From Druceiella hillmani (lineage: Eukaryota > Arthropoda > Insecta > Lepidoptera > Hepialidae): a DNA stretch of 64,000 nucleotides. The stretch spans positions 3,111,001 to 3,175,000 of the forward strand of contig JAYKKI010000040.1 in assembly GCA_039881145.1 (NCBI GenBank), read 5' to 3'. The position numbers were made by a program, and so were the translations under genes. Below the pieces are notes generated by a model, which worked only from the letters and a program-made list of their open reading frames with translations, did not search any database and was not told the origin of the DNA. Of this stretch, positions 1 through 15,125 are shown piece after piece (the stretch's first letter is position 1; the number at the start of each line of letters is the position of its first letter).

Positions 1-232
1 ACTATGTTGTAATTTTTTTTTAATATACCTTCAATTAAGAGTTAGAATAGTATTATTTTTTTCTCAGTTATATTAACTAGTATTTAAAACAATTTGTTGT
101 AAGATGTGATTTATTTGATCCAACCATGACAAACGCAAATTATCATGGTAATAAATAATGGCAGTAATTGTACATACAAAAATAGAAACCTTTTTGCCTG
201 ACTGCGTGAAGGCGATAATTAATGCTTTTCGG

Positions 233-282
<50 letters not shown>

Positions 283-3200
283 GAGTATTTTTGTGTAATA
301 CTTTATAGCACCATATAACCTAAACAGTTTCCGACGTTTAAGGTGACATTGGATTTATCGTAGTTTTGCGAATGCCTATATGGAACATACTGTTGGTTAT
401 TTTGTACTGAATAGCTTTTTAATTTTAACGACTTCGTGAAATCTTTCCGCAAAGTGTTGAGAAATGTATAATAAACAGAGTAAATTTCTCATCACTCACT
501 TTTTACCGACGTTAAGACTGAGAAATAATCCCACTTTTTAAACTAATTATTTATGAAAAATTCATAAAAAAGCAAGTATAGGAATATCAGTTGCGGTTAG
601 AAAAATGTTCTTGTCCACTAAACTCTTATAATGTCAACAAGCAGTCGGGGTCATCAAATATTTTCACAGCTAGTCGTACAAAATTACTCACTCAAGATAT
701 GTCACATGAAACTGACATTTTATTTACCATTTTCCATCTTTAACCTCTGTAAAATATTAAACTATAGTATTACCAATTGTTTACACATGGATTAATTTTT
801 ATACGTGTATTAGTGAGTTAGACAGCATTGCAACATGACACAAAGATAGATGTTTTCATTTATATAATCGCAAAATATAAGGCAGATTATTTTTGCCAAT
901 ATTTTGAAATAATTGTTTTGTTTTAATTTTTAATGTAGGTAAGTTACCGGAATGATTGGTACCTCGCACCAATTAATAATATATATTGTTTATCGTAGGG
1001 ATTATTGAAATTCTTAGTGTTATATAAAAAAGTATTTTATTTAATTTCACAAAAATTGTAAGTTCGCAGTGAAACTTATCAGCGTGACGAGGTAATTTTA
1101 ACCGTGTGGCTGTTCGCTGCCTTGAACGCAGCTTTTGTCCTTTCCTCTATTTAGCAGATGCACCGTTTTGACAATCTTGCATGGCATATTTGTTACAAGT
1201 AAATTTAAAGAAAAAATAGATATTTTTCAAAATATGTTGTCCTGTAATCAATCATTAATAGCTAATATTATGCTGTATTATATTATGCATATATGTAAAT
1301 ATGAAACCCAGTATTCCGGTAAGCGATATAATTTTTTCTTTGTAACTTCCATTGTGACTCACTTTTTGCCTGTAGATGTTAATATAAGTCCAGTGTTACA
1401 ATAATTACAAATATTTTACTTTTCAATTTATAATAAATGATGCTAAATATATAAATTAATTAGTTGTCTCACCCATATCAGGCAATATTCAAAGTTGATA
1501 AACACGTGACAATTTGCATTAAGTTATTTCATGGCACAGCGGAAAACGACGTCTATAAAACATTTTTATCTTGTTGAACGTGGTCATATTTCAATGTGTT
1601 TAATTATTTTACATATTTAACTCGTCAAACAAGTGCCTCAAAATTTACTGCAAGAAAAACATACGCCTAATATCTTGTTGCTAATGGGACCGCGTGCAAC
1701 AAAACAGTAAATAATTACTAACTTATAAAAGCAATTGATAACTTGCTAGACATGATTAGGTGTTGTTTTACCTAAGCATGCCTAGCAAGTGATCAGTTTT
1801 AATCCTTCTAAGAAAGCAACAATTTTCAAGATAACAGTTCACCGATAACTTAGATAATAGTTTCAAAAATAAAGATAACGAAAAGTCTAAAAATATTAGG
1901 ACATATCAGTACTAAAACTACAAAAAAAATATGCTGGACTTCTATTAACCTAAAGCATAAAATTACTTAAAGTAAATTATATTATGTTATGTAAATACAT
2001 ACACAATAATAGAGTTTCCAAAGTCGTCCTCAATAATGAGATAATTATTAATAAATTTATGACTCATAATGCGTCATTGCTGCCTTGTCTGCTATCTCTG
2101 CTTTATGTAATTTTTATGTAATTTTTACGAAAACTTAATTTTTATGAAATTTTTAAGAAAAAATGTAATTTAAAAAAACATCTATCAAAATACATGCTCG
2201 CATTATGATAAAGTATTTTAGTTGGACGATTTCCGCCAGCAAAACCCCGATAACAAAATTCCTTTCGTAAGTACATGCAGATAATATGTAGCTTATTTTT
2301 TTAAGATATTCCCTTCTTATTTTTTTTGGAAATATTTCAAACCCTCATGGGTTGAGATAACAAATAAGGAGACTACAGTATTTAGTTATTTTTGTCACAA
2401 AATCATAGCTATGATAATGGCGGAATAATATCTAAAATGTCGTTCTACGATGATTTTGTCATTATCTACTAAGAATGGATTGATCTCATTTTCCTGGTAA
2501 TGCTGCTATCCCATTCACACGTATATTTTACTCGCTCGTCACATAATTATAACTATCTCTTTTTTTATGTGCGCTCCTTTTTATTAACTGAACTGAACGT
2601 CTCATTCATAATATTTAAGTGTATGTGGAAATTTTCATAGTTCATTTGTACTCACTAACTAACACGTATATTTTACTCGCTCGTCACATAATTACAACTA
2701 TCTCGTTTTATGTGCGCTCTTTTTATTGACTGAAGTGAACGTCTCATTCATAATATTTAAGTGTGAGAGGAAATTGTCATAGTTCATCTATACTCATTAA
2801 CTGTAACGATATCTATTTTTCGTTTGATAATGTTTATAGCCTATATTTAATCTAATGTCAGGGCTAATAAACTTATCTTAAAAATACGTATCGAGGACGT
2901 ATCGAAGCGATAAGTGACATTTAGAGTGGGAAAAGTGAAAAGGGGGCGCGTTACTCCCTTTTACTTTGTTGGTCAAAATTTGACCTTCGACTTTAAGAAT
3001 TTCTAAACTAACAGCAAGTTCAATTTTTCCGGTGTTTTTTCCTTTTCCAGCGAGCATACTACGTACATATATAGTTTTTAATTAATATTTTATATATAGG
3101 TTTAATATATAAAAAAAATGACACAAAAAAGATAAAAAAATAACACTAACTATCTCAACACTTTATTTTCAATATGTTCATTAGTCGGTGATGCCATAGT

Positions 3201-4436
3201 GTATTATCCAACAAATGACATCAAATAATATCGAACTATGACATCATTCCACTATTATCAAAGTTCTTAATAGAATTGAGCTGTTTTAAGCTATCGGCTT
3301 TTTTAGACAATTAATTTGTCTACGTGATTACTGATGCTACCATAATTGAATAAAAATGACATACGTCGTACTGCATTACTCAAAAATTTACTGCGACTTA
3401 AAAATAATCATATTTATGCTACACCATTCTTGATATTTTGTATTACAAAGAAAGGGTTACCCTTTGAAATTATCAGAAAATTTTGTAATAAAATTAAAAT
3501 GACAAGAACACACTCCGTAATCTATTTAATTTTGGTCCAAAAAATACGAATATATTTCTTCTTTTTTGAACAGAAAACTTTCGAAATCGTGTTGTTTAGG
3601 GAATCCAGTTATAATAACTTTGTAGACTGTGTGGAACTAAACAATAATGGTTCAAGTGAAGGGAGTCAGTGTATCGCATAACTTCTTGGAGTTAAACTTT
3701 TAAACCATTACAGGCTATATTAAAATTATTGTAAAAATATTCTAAATAACATTCGAATCTAAAAAGAAGTTTGACGGGGTTTACTACTACTTACTGCAGT
3801 ATTTTATGAAGCAATTCCATATTTTTAAATAATCAAACTGAACCATCATCAAAATAATGTTTGGAAAAACGTACATCATATGTACAAGAAAGAAAATCTA
3901 TCAAAGTTAAATCTTAAAGTAAAGTTCTGGGATATATATGGCTAATGCTGTAGGTTGTTTGTTATCAACGTCGTTTATCATATGGTTGGGCCATCATTGT
4001 CTGTAATCGACTAAAATATAGAATAAATTATTAAGCCGTTGACAATCCTAGCAAGAGATGAAGGCTGAGCGCTTAACTTTTCTTGAAATTGGAGTTGAAG
4101 ATACGCTTGTAATATTAAACAATGCCAGTTCTGGAAATAAGGTGGAGTGTGAGGCTTTCTGGGAATATTTAACATTTGAATTACTTTGTCCTTTATTGCA
4201 ATTTCAAGCGAGCGACCTTATAAGCTTCTTATCTTCTGCTTTTCTTTATAAGAAATATGTTCCTCGTTCATATCATTTTCGCTTGCGCTGATATATTGCG
4301 AATGGAATTTGATTGTTATTTTGGTTTCCTAAATTTTTTTTGGTACCTTTTTTTATTCAATTTATATGTTCAAAGTAGCTATCATACAATAAATAAATAA
4401 ATTGAAAAAAATATATATATACACACACACATACAC

Positions 4437-4489
<53 letters not shown>

Positions 4490-4724
4490 TAAATGCTTTG
4501 AGTATTCCTTAAAAAACTTGTTCACTTTTTGTAACTGACGTTACTTTGAATTATTGCTTCTAATTATATTGTCATTCCCGTTATTAACAATAAGCTGCTA
4601 AAACAATGCTTAACAATAAAGCTACCGACCGACCTACATAAAGCTACAGACGAAGCCAGATTTAAAGCGTCCTAGTACCTATGTTGTTCACCTTCAAATT
4701 AGTGTATTCATTATACATATACAT

Positions 4725-4755
<31 letters not shown>

Positions 4756-4762
4756 CACACAT

Positions 4763-4827
<65 letters not shown>

Positions 4828-7800
4828 TCGGTTAAGAGTTAGAATAGTAATATTTTCCTCAGTTATATGTCCATTATGTCTCTAACTAATATTTAAAACC
4901 ATTGATTGTAATGTGTAATTAATTTGATCCGACCGTGCCAATTGCAAATTATCATGGTAATAAATTAGGAACTAATTTTACATCCGAAAATAGAAGTCTC
5001 TCAAACTATTTTGCCCGACTGCGTGAGATAATGCATGTGGGTAATTGTATGTGACATTATAGCACCATAGAGCCTAAATGGGTTCTAATATTTGAGGGAT
5101 ATTGGATTTATAAAAGTTTTGCGGATTTCTATGTGGAACATACTGTTGGCCAATTCGTATTAAATAGCTTCGTATTAAATAATTCGTATTAAGCACTAAA
5201 AAGACGGAAATATAAAAAATAAAAACCCTATTGTATAATAAAAATGAAACTAAAACTTCATAAAAAACAAAAATCTGAGAATATAAAATTTCGGTTTCTG
5301 GTTTCCTAAAATCTTATAACGGTAACTAGCAGTCGGACCATCAAATATTTTCACAAACAGTCGTACAAAATACTCATTTAAGATCTTGAATATATTTGGC
5401 GTTAATTTTGTAGAAATTCATTATTCACAATTAAATTAAACTACGTGATGTAGTACTATTTCTATTTTCTTTAATTTCTTTACCACGACCTAAGTTTCGT
5501 TGTATTACAACATCTTCAGGTGGGATATTAGCAAAGAATTTGCTAAAGTTGAAATAATACTACATCACGTAGTTTCATTTAATTGTCATTTAAGATCTAT
5601 TTAATGATAACCCATCATCGGACATATCTTTAAAATGAAACTGACATTTTATTTACCGTTTTTCATTTTTATGTTCCTTTTGTAAAACATTAAACTTTAA
5701 AATTACCAGTTTTTTTACACGTGGATTATTTTTACTCGTAGATTAGTGAGTTGACAGCGTTGCAATCTGGTACTATGGTTGATGTGTCGCAAAGTAAGAG
5801 GTAGATATTTTTGTCAATGTTTTCAAATAATTAATTTCTTTAAATTCTTTGTATAGGTATGTTGGCGGAATTATTGGTACCTCGCAGGAATTTATGGTAT
5901 CTGCTGGTAAGTCGTAGGGGTTATTGAAGTTTTTTCGTGCTATTTAAAATAGTGTTTGTTTTATTTCACAACAATTGTATGTTCGCAGTGAAACTTATTA
6001 GCGTGACGATGTAATTTACGCCGTAACAGTTGTTACAGTGCTCGTGGCTTTCGTTGCTTCGAGGCAGTTTTTATCCTTTCTACTCTTTAACAGATGCGCT
6101 GTTTTGTCATTGTTTTCGTGTGCCACTTTCGTAACATATTTGTCTCAAAAGGAATTAAAGAAAAAATAGCCATTTTTCTAAACGTTTTGTTTTACAATTA
6201 TTCATTAATAGCATATTACTTCTAAGCATAGAAGTAAATTTGAAGTGTTCAAATTTACATAAGCGATATAATTTTTTATGCAATATTCGTTTTCATTGTG
6301 GTGTAAATTTACGTTCAGTATTAAAATAATTAGATTTCAAATATATTTAAAGAAAAACTAATCATTTTCTAAGCGTTTTGTTTTATAGTTATTCATTAAT
6401 AGTTTATATTACTACTAAGCATGGATGTAAATATGAAGCGTGCAAATTACCATAAGCGATATAATTTTTTTTCAGCAATATTCGTTTTCGCTGTAGTGAA
6501 AATTTAAGTTCAGTATTAAAATAATTACATATATATTACAATTTGATTTCAAATAAAATATTGATGCTAAATATAAAATTTAATTAGTTGAAATAATTGA
6601 CTCATATCAGATAATATTGAACATGCGTCAATTTGCATTAAGTTTTTTCATAGCAAAGCAGAAATATGTCTATTACACATTTATATCTTGTATTGAATAT
6701 ATTTGGCGTTAATTTTGTAGAAATTCGTTATTCACATTATTCACAATCTTGGCTTATAGCCTACCTGAAGATGTTGTAATACAACAAAACCTAGGTCGTG
6801 GTAAAGCACTTAAAGAAAGTAGAAATAATACTACATCACGTAGTTTCATTTAATTGTGCATTGTGAACGTGGTCATATTTTAGTTTGATTAATTATTTTA
6901 CGTGGTCAACTCGTCAAACATGTGTCTAATAATCTACTGAAATAAAAACAACAGATGTAATTTATTATCTATCATCACTCGTCGATAATGGGTCCGAGTG
7001 CAATAAGATATTAAATACATATTAAATTATAAAAGCAATTGAAAACTTCCTAGATGTGCTTAGGTAAAACAACCCTCCTTAGAAAGCAACAGTTCATCAA
7101 TAACTTAAAAAAGGATTTCAAACAAAGAGAACTTTTAAATTTAGTACATATCAGTAATAAAACCACAAATAAAAAACTATCTAGACAGATATCAGTTTAA
7201 AGCATAAAATTACTTAAAATCCTTAATCGACATTGATGTTATGGTATATAAATACATACACAATAATACATAGAGCTTTAAAAGTAATCCTCAAAATAAG
7301 ATAATTATTCCAAAATTTATTTAATAGTATGAAATAAGAGTCACTACCTAATTGCTACGAAAACATCCATCAAAATGTCTTCTCAAATTACGATAAAGTA
7401 TTTTAGCGACATAATTACCGCCAGCAAAAGCCTGATAACAACATTCTATTCGTCAGCATTGGCTGATAACTTTTAACTTAAAACGATGAAAATGATTATT
7501 TTTATCTGCTTTATTACTCAAAATTTGACCTTCGACTTCAAGATTTCATTAACTTTTCATGAAAGAAATCTAAACATTACAGCTGTTAATATATCTGTAA
7601 TTTTGTTTCTATCATTAAAATGGACTTAGTCATTTCTCGTGTTAGCCCCGTCAGATAGACAAGTTAGTTTGGCGATAAAAACGGATGGACTGGTAACAAA
7701 ATTCTTCTTCACCATTTGGCATAAAATATGTACATTTGCTATTTGACTAACATGATTTCCATGGGTCCCAAAATTAGGCTGCTGAATTATTTTTTGTTAT

Positions 7801-9178
7801 ATCACTTATTTTGAAAACATACGAAAATATTTAATCGAGTGAGGAGTGGAATGAAGAACTATTTTTAATAAAAATACGGTTGATCAAGTCAAGAGTGCGA
7901 ATTCAAACAAACAAAAAAAAACATCTTTAAAAAATTTTAACACCAACTAGATTGTAATATGATAATACGTAAAGGCCAATCAATGCTGAAATTAGATAGG
8001 TAATTATTTTTAAAAACGTTATGACTGGAATTGGTATAATTCAGTAATTCAATTATTTCATATTCTTGGTAATGTATGAAAAACTTTTTTTTAGAAATTT
8101 GATACTTAGTGAAGTAAAACTAACACTTGCAATTGTTTCATTCGGCATTTGTACGTCGTTATTTTCAAAGTATAAAATTTCCAAATAATTTTAGGCCTGT
8201 TCTATAATAAAATTAGAGTCTATGACATCAAAATATTGAGATAAAATATCAGTTATTAATGAAAACTTTCTCTTATTGTGGTATGAGTAAACTATGATCC
8301 GTGGAGAAGACAATGGAAAGTATCGATGAAACGAGGTACTTCGTGGCAAGGAGAGGTTTACCAATAATACAATCGTAAATTGGATAACTTTCCTTTCTTT
8401 GGCATCCATCTTGCTCATTTAGTTATTTAACCAGGGCTAATGAAATTAACAACTACCTAAATCAATCTTTATGTGGTATAAAATTGAAGATAATCTGTGA
8501 GTGGGAAGATGATAGTTACAAAATTAAATAAAGAAAAAAAAAGGGAATAGAACAGACAAATAAACATTTCTATTTCTATCAGCACGGTAATTTCTTTTCT
8601 ATTTCCATCAGCACGATAATTTCTTTTCTATTTCTATCAGCACGGTAATTTCTTTCTATTTCTATCAGCACGGCAATTTCTTTCTATTTCTATCAGCACG
8701 GTAATTTCTTTTCTATTTCTATCAGCACGGTAATTTCTTTTCTATTTCTATCAGCACGGTAATTTCTTTTCTATTTCTATCAGCACGGACTGATTTATTT
8801 TAATTATACGTAGAACAAATCTTAGTTTTTGAACGCGTCATACCAACATTAAATACCTTTACACTTAAAATACACATAAAAATATATATTTATAATACGT
8901 GCAAATTTGTTTATCGGTATTACAACACGTTATGCAAATAGGGCCATATTATCATAAGTATATAAGCGCGCGATAAATTAATGACGTTTTCTAATTCCGT
9001 TAATCCAACTTTTAATCTTTCCTTTATAAATTTCTTTATCAAATACAAATTAAGATATGGCCGAATATTAGATATATATAGTAGCCTTCCATTATTTTTC
9101 AAACAGTGTCAATTACTTTGTAACTAAATAAGCAAGGAAAATTACTAACTTCGAATTAAAGCAATATTTTACACCATT

Positions 9179-11732
9179 ATGTATTTTAAAACCATTTTCG
9201 CCGTGTGTGTATTAATCCATTGTGTTATAGGACAGCATGATGGATCAAGAATATTTTCGACGTTATGCCCAAACACGCAGACCGTGGACAATTTAAACCT
9301 TGAAAGAGTAAGTTTTTTCCTGCTTATTTTATTTAAAAAATATCATGTCTCCTTGCGTGAAAGGACCGTCATTTCACAAAAACTCACACCAGCTGCGTTG
9401 GACGCATGAATAGTAGATTAAATCAAGAATTTTTACTTCATCTTAATGAATAGAAACCGAACCAAAAGGAGATAAATTTAAGAATATTTTATAACAATGG
9501 TTATTTTTAAAGACGATATAGAATTTTAGATCATGTCCAGCATGAAATAAGTTTTTGTGGACCTTAACGCTATTTCCCATCTAGGTGTGATGCCAATCAT
9601 GGTATAGCACTATAGTTGGGCTTTATATTAGATTAGACCATTATAGATATGGCACATATCCATTTATGGCAGATATTTTTATTGTCCTTTTCCGATATAT
9701 CTATATAAAAAATATGATATAGACGGGGGCGAGTTTTCTACCACTCTCTTTATGTAATTTTTTTTCTTATTTTTACTTTTATCCCTTACATTTTTCATAA
9801 ATTAATGGTTATTTTTTTATTTTTCACCAATGGTTGAATTACCTCTCAACAAAAAAAAATACACAAAAATATTTCAGAAAAATATTTGTTTTATATCTTT
9901 TCAAAAAAGACGATTAAATATATCCAAAACGCGTGTACCACCATAATTTGCCTCAGAATTGCTCGAAATTCTTTGTTATTCTATCTGAAGACATCAAGTA
10001 TGGTTGTGTTTTTTTCTTTTTGCAAAACCGTTACTATAATGAAGATCCTTAAAAAAAACGCAATACAAAAGATCCGGTGAATGTGAAGGCCATTTTGTTG
10101 GGTGTGTGGGAAAGATCTTTGGAGTAAAGAAATAAAAATTCCCATTTCTCCCAGTTTTGGATTTTTAATTACTACTATGGGGAAATTCGGTTTTTAAATC
10201 CATAATTTATATGTATATTTATTTAATAACAACTTTAATAAGGGATGAAGAAGAAAACTTTGGAATTGAAGTATTTAATGATGTTTTAGTTTGTGTGTTG
10301 AATCACTTCAAATACGTTTAAACTATTGTAATGGTCATAATCGATCATTACAACTTATTATTATCGATAATTATATAATTAAATAATTGTTTTGTTATTA
10401 TAGTTAATGTGTACAATTATAATAATATTTTCGAATGGATTAAAAATGTAATCCACAGCTTCATTAAATATTTTTAATAGACCATTTATTATATAACATT
10501 TAATACTTTATTCTTCTATTTATTGCTATTTCGAAACTTTCTTTCATTACTCAACGAGCGTAAAATCTCGATTACTCGACGAGCAGAAAATTTATTCTTT
10601 TCAAAAGATTTTAAACCACTTTTTTGAAAATTCTTTCTTCTTTAAATTAATTACAGGCCATTTCGATAATATTTTCATCCTTTAATTATAAATTTGATAT
10701 TTTGTTAAGATATTACATAATAAATAAATATTGTTCCGGGTCTCGGTCTCTGTGTTCTGGGTCCCATAGTATAGAGAATAAATTCTATATATTATCTTTA
10801 AATCGCAAAAAATGAATTAAACTTAATGAAGGAATTTTTGATTTAGTAGCCTGTATACGATGGACAGCGCCGATTGGACATCCCACTTCCGTTTTTGTGT
10901 AAATGACGCGTTCTCGTTCCGGAAATTGATGATAGTATAAAATTATGTTATTGTCAATAACAAGTTAACAAAAAATTACATTCTTAAAGTTTGAATAAAA
11001 TTATGTGTGTTTGAAATATTTTTCACCATTTATTTCCAAAGTAGTGAATTGATAAAATGCAAAGTGTAAACATAGTCAAAGAATATGAATGTACAATCAA
11101 AATAAAAACCCATTTTAATTTTGAAATGCAGAAATCAACCTCAGCTAAGTTTTAATTATCTAAGTAGAAGGCAATAACTTTATGTTTTCTAGTATAATTT
11201 TGCACTTAAAAATTTGGGGGCAAGTTGGCTGACCACTGGTCAGTTAAACTAAGGTTAATAAAAATGGCTTTTGGTCAATTTAGCTAAGGTAATTTTAGTT
11301 TACTGTAATAAGGTACGCTGTATATTACAAATAATAATTTAATATTAAGAAAGGGCTGGAAATTAAATTTTAGTACCTAGTTCATGTTATGTCATGATTT
11401 ATAGCAGTCTATTGCGATTTAATTATGCTTTATATGTTAAATTTGTTACTAAGTTGCAAGGTACGTGGTTCAACATTGAGGTTGGCTTCAGAAATGATGA
11501 AACGTTGATTAGTACCTGCGCACGGTTGGAGACGGAATTCCACGATATTCAAGGAAATTCTGGACTGTTAGTCAACCACACACAAATAGTCGACGATAAG
11601 TTAGAATATGCACATGGTGTCGCTACGATTTCTTCTTCCAACTCCGGAGCACTCACGATCGCTTTACAACAGGGTAATTAATTCTAATTGAGCTGAAACA
11701 TATATTAATTTCATTTCATTTCTATGTACATT

Positions 11733-11792
<60 letters not shown>

Positions 11793-12863
11793 ACAATAAT
11801 TTTGAGACAGATGTCTCAACTACCATAAATAAATATATACTTATTGATATGAAAATTGATGACAGGAAGTTCAGCCCTTTATCTCATTTATAAATAGTAA
11901 TGAGTGATACAAAAGGAAATGACGTAAAAAGGAACACATCCTTCCATACATTGAAATGTAAAAGCAAGCAGTTAGATTTCCAGATGTAAAAGTAATGTAT
12001 GATAGCATGAAAACTCAAGCAGTTTTATTGACTTAAATGACGGATTTGAAAAAGAAAAATAGTCACACCATAATACAATAATATAAATATTTACGTTAAT
12101 ACAATAATATAAATATTTACTTTAATACAATAATATAAATATTTACGTTAATACAATAATATAAATATTTACTACTACAATAACATCTTTGGAATCGACT
12201 GAAAAAATCAATATTACTGAATCCTTTCATTTCACACATTTCTCAGGACGACATTATTAACATTTGTGGCTTTGTAGTCAATCTTCTGATGATGAATGTG
12301 CGAATTGTTCTGACTCTGAAAGTTACGTTATTAATTACTGCATAGAATCTGTGAAAATATTACATATATGTACTATTACATATTACATGATTTAAATTAT
12401 GGTAGGCTGAATAACCAAATGCACATCTCTTGACATTTCATTATATATTACCAAATCCTCGACTGGTTAAATATACGTAATAAAATATCAGAAATTTCCT
12501 TTTATTTCTTCCCTCTTAATATTGTGTCCACTTCAACGTTTAGTAGTGCTTCTAGAATAAGATATTTCCCTCTGGGGCTAGTCTAAGCCACGTTGTCAAA
12601 ATATATAGCTCTTCGTATAGCCTATGTAATTCGGACTGAATTTACCTCAAAGCTTCATGTACTTTTGTATATTGTATGATCTATTATGTCTCTTTATTTT
12701 TTACATAAACACTCTCTGCAAATAAGTAGTTAAAAATAATTAAGTTATAAAGCTTTAATGAAAAAGAATTCTAATATTTGTTTCACCATGGACAACTTGA
12801 TGTAACCAATATGGAAATTTTTAAGAAATTTTACATTGTTATTTTATAAATCTACAGTCAATA

Positions 12864-12918
<55 letters not shown>

Positions 12919-15125
12919 GCATATCTTCCCCAAAATTTCAATCGCATATTTGATACACTCATGTACGTTTTAATTTCTCTATTCTTTTTTCTTCTACTTA
13001 ACACACTTGAGAAATAATGCAGTAACTTCCAGGATAGATGTTGAACAAACTTCTAAAGCATAAAACTGCAGTTTCATTAAAACTTGTGCAATGTTTTTTT
13101 TTTCAAAGTAAAACATTACTTACTTTACACTTATCATAACAGCAATAAACACCTAAACTTTCTTAAAAGCAACTAAACTTAATTCTAAATAACGCGTAAC
13201 AACAGCTGCCACTAGGAATAGATATGGACGTGGGACGATATAATTTAGATGGTCTAAGTCTTTGTTTCTCCTGCAATTTTCCAAATATGGATTCATTAGT
13301 TATTTAGTTGCGATTCATTATGTAATCCAACCCAACACCCTTTATCCTAATATTATATGGACATAATTGGAAATTGTAATTTTCAAACAATTTCATTATA
13401 CTTCCAGGCACTCACACAATAGTCGAGGACGTAGGTGTTCTGGCTACGGACTACAGCAATTATGCACTTTTGCTAATTTGCCTCGATGGTAGCACAAGCA
13501 TAGGTATGTGTACCCATTTTTTATATACAATTTAATCAAAGCACGAAAGTAAATTTAAAAATAGCTACATAGCGACACTGAGTATAATCAGAAGTCCAAA
13601 GACGATTACAATGAAATTCACAGAAGGTACGCTAAATGTTTAGTAAACCATTTAGTAACGAATATATGAGAAATACTATTTAACGCTCATTTTACCTGGA
13701 TATCACAAATACAGGTTTTCCTTTATGTAAAATTGCTATGTCTGCAATTTTTCACATTTTTAGTTATGAAAAAACACCCGGTAAAAAATGCAGATACTGC
13801 AAATAAACATTTTAGTCACATTATGAAATGGAACATTCTTAGCACTCCATAGTTACCACTAAACCAAAACATATATTTATCAAACTTTCATGCTAATTTC
13901 CATTAATTTTATTTTATAAACAAACAGCAATATGGTAAGTACGTTTTAAGTTATTTATATAAAAGTTGATCATATTTTTATTGCCATTGGAAATAATTAC
14001 AAAATAACTTGCCTTCAAATTACCAGAGTTTAAGAGAAATGGTACGCCATGAATGTAAAAGGAAATGCATAAAAACCGATAATTAATATATGCAATAATT
14101 AGAAAGAGACACATTTAAAATATGGAATTACGTAAAGTTACAAAAACTCTGAACAAGTAAGTAAAGGTGTTAAGTACGAATAGAACTCGCACTACGAGCG
14201 TTCTTTCCATCTTTACATACTTACATAAAAAATGAAACATTTAGTATATTGTTTATATTAAATATATATTAATTTTATTTAAAAATGAACTGCCTAGCAT
14301 TTCTTAGCAGATAACATACATTTACAGCAGTAAATTCTTAGCAGATAACATACATTTACATTTACAGCATTTCTTAGCAGATAACATACATTTACATTTA
14401 CAGCAGTAAAATTAACGCAAATTTTTCAACAATGCTTTAGAGTAGTAAACTCACGATTTTTTCACTATTTCACTGTCTTTTAACATTTTTTATCTAAATT
14501 AAGGGTATGACAAATATTGGGTCCTAATTGTCTTTTTGCTAATGGCGTTTTTAAGGTAGTTAGGGAAAAAAATGTGTCTTGGAAATTTGTAAATTTTGAT
14601 AATCCACCAAATTGTTACTTTTTATTAAAAATTAAAAACCGATTTAAGCTTTTCTTAATACAAGGGTTCATTTAGGAATTAGAATTCTCTTGCAGGGAAA
14701 CAAATAGTCGGACGGACGGACAGATGATGTGATGTGATAGCACAAAGGTGTTCCGTTTGAGCCGTAAGATTTGATTTAAAATTTGACAATGATATAAAAA
14801 TGGTCAAATTTTTTTCTGTTTCATAGTCTAAAAATTGTCATAAAATTTGTGCCTGTCAAAAACTGACCAGGGATCAGAAACATTTAATAAAACTGAATGC
14901 AATTTTGCAGTAACTGCCCTGAAACTCTCCCGATCACGAAATGGATTTAGTTCAGGAGCAATCAACGCCATAAACACAGCAGTGTCAGCCAATACACATA
15001 CATCTGGTTTGACATGGCACCAGATGGATCAGTCTGTGGAGACTTGTGGCAGTTCAGCTGTCGTAACAGTCGCCTCGACCTTGCTTCTCGGTATTCTCGC
15101 CTTTGTCAACCTCGGAAGGATTTAG
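9179..15125 (+). CDS. Lazarillo/apolipoprotein D-like lipocalin, probably GPI-anchored, four exons (complete)
   Basis: Predicted secreted lipocalin, a beta-barrel carrier of small hydrophobic ligands. Exons: 9179-9307, 11454-11673, 13408-13503, 14878-15125. All introns are GT-AG with phases 0, 1, 1; the joined length of 693 nt gives 230 codons plus TAG. Residues 1-18 form a signal peptide ending before Gln19. C30-P31 is the usual N-terminal lipocalin cysteine. G46-T47-W48 is structurally conserved region 1, T130-D131-Y132 is region 2, and L165-S166-R167 matches the region-3 arginine. Cysteines at C30, in 'STCAR', in 'LLICL' and C205 fit the two apoD disulfides; C156 is extra. N-x-T sites occur at NHT and NKT. 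After C205-G-S-S comes a ~20-residue hydrophobic tail, the shape of a GPI signal as in Lazarillo. The ligand is unknown. Exon joins are inferred, not tested by cDNA. Confidence 0.9.
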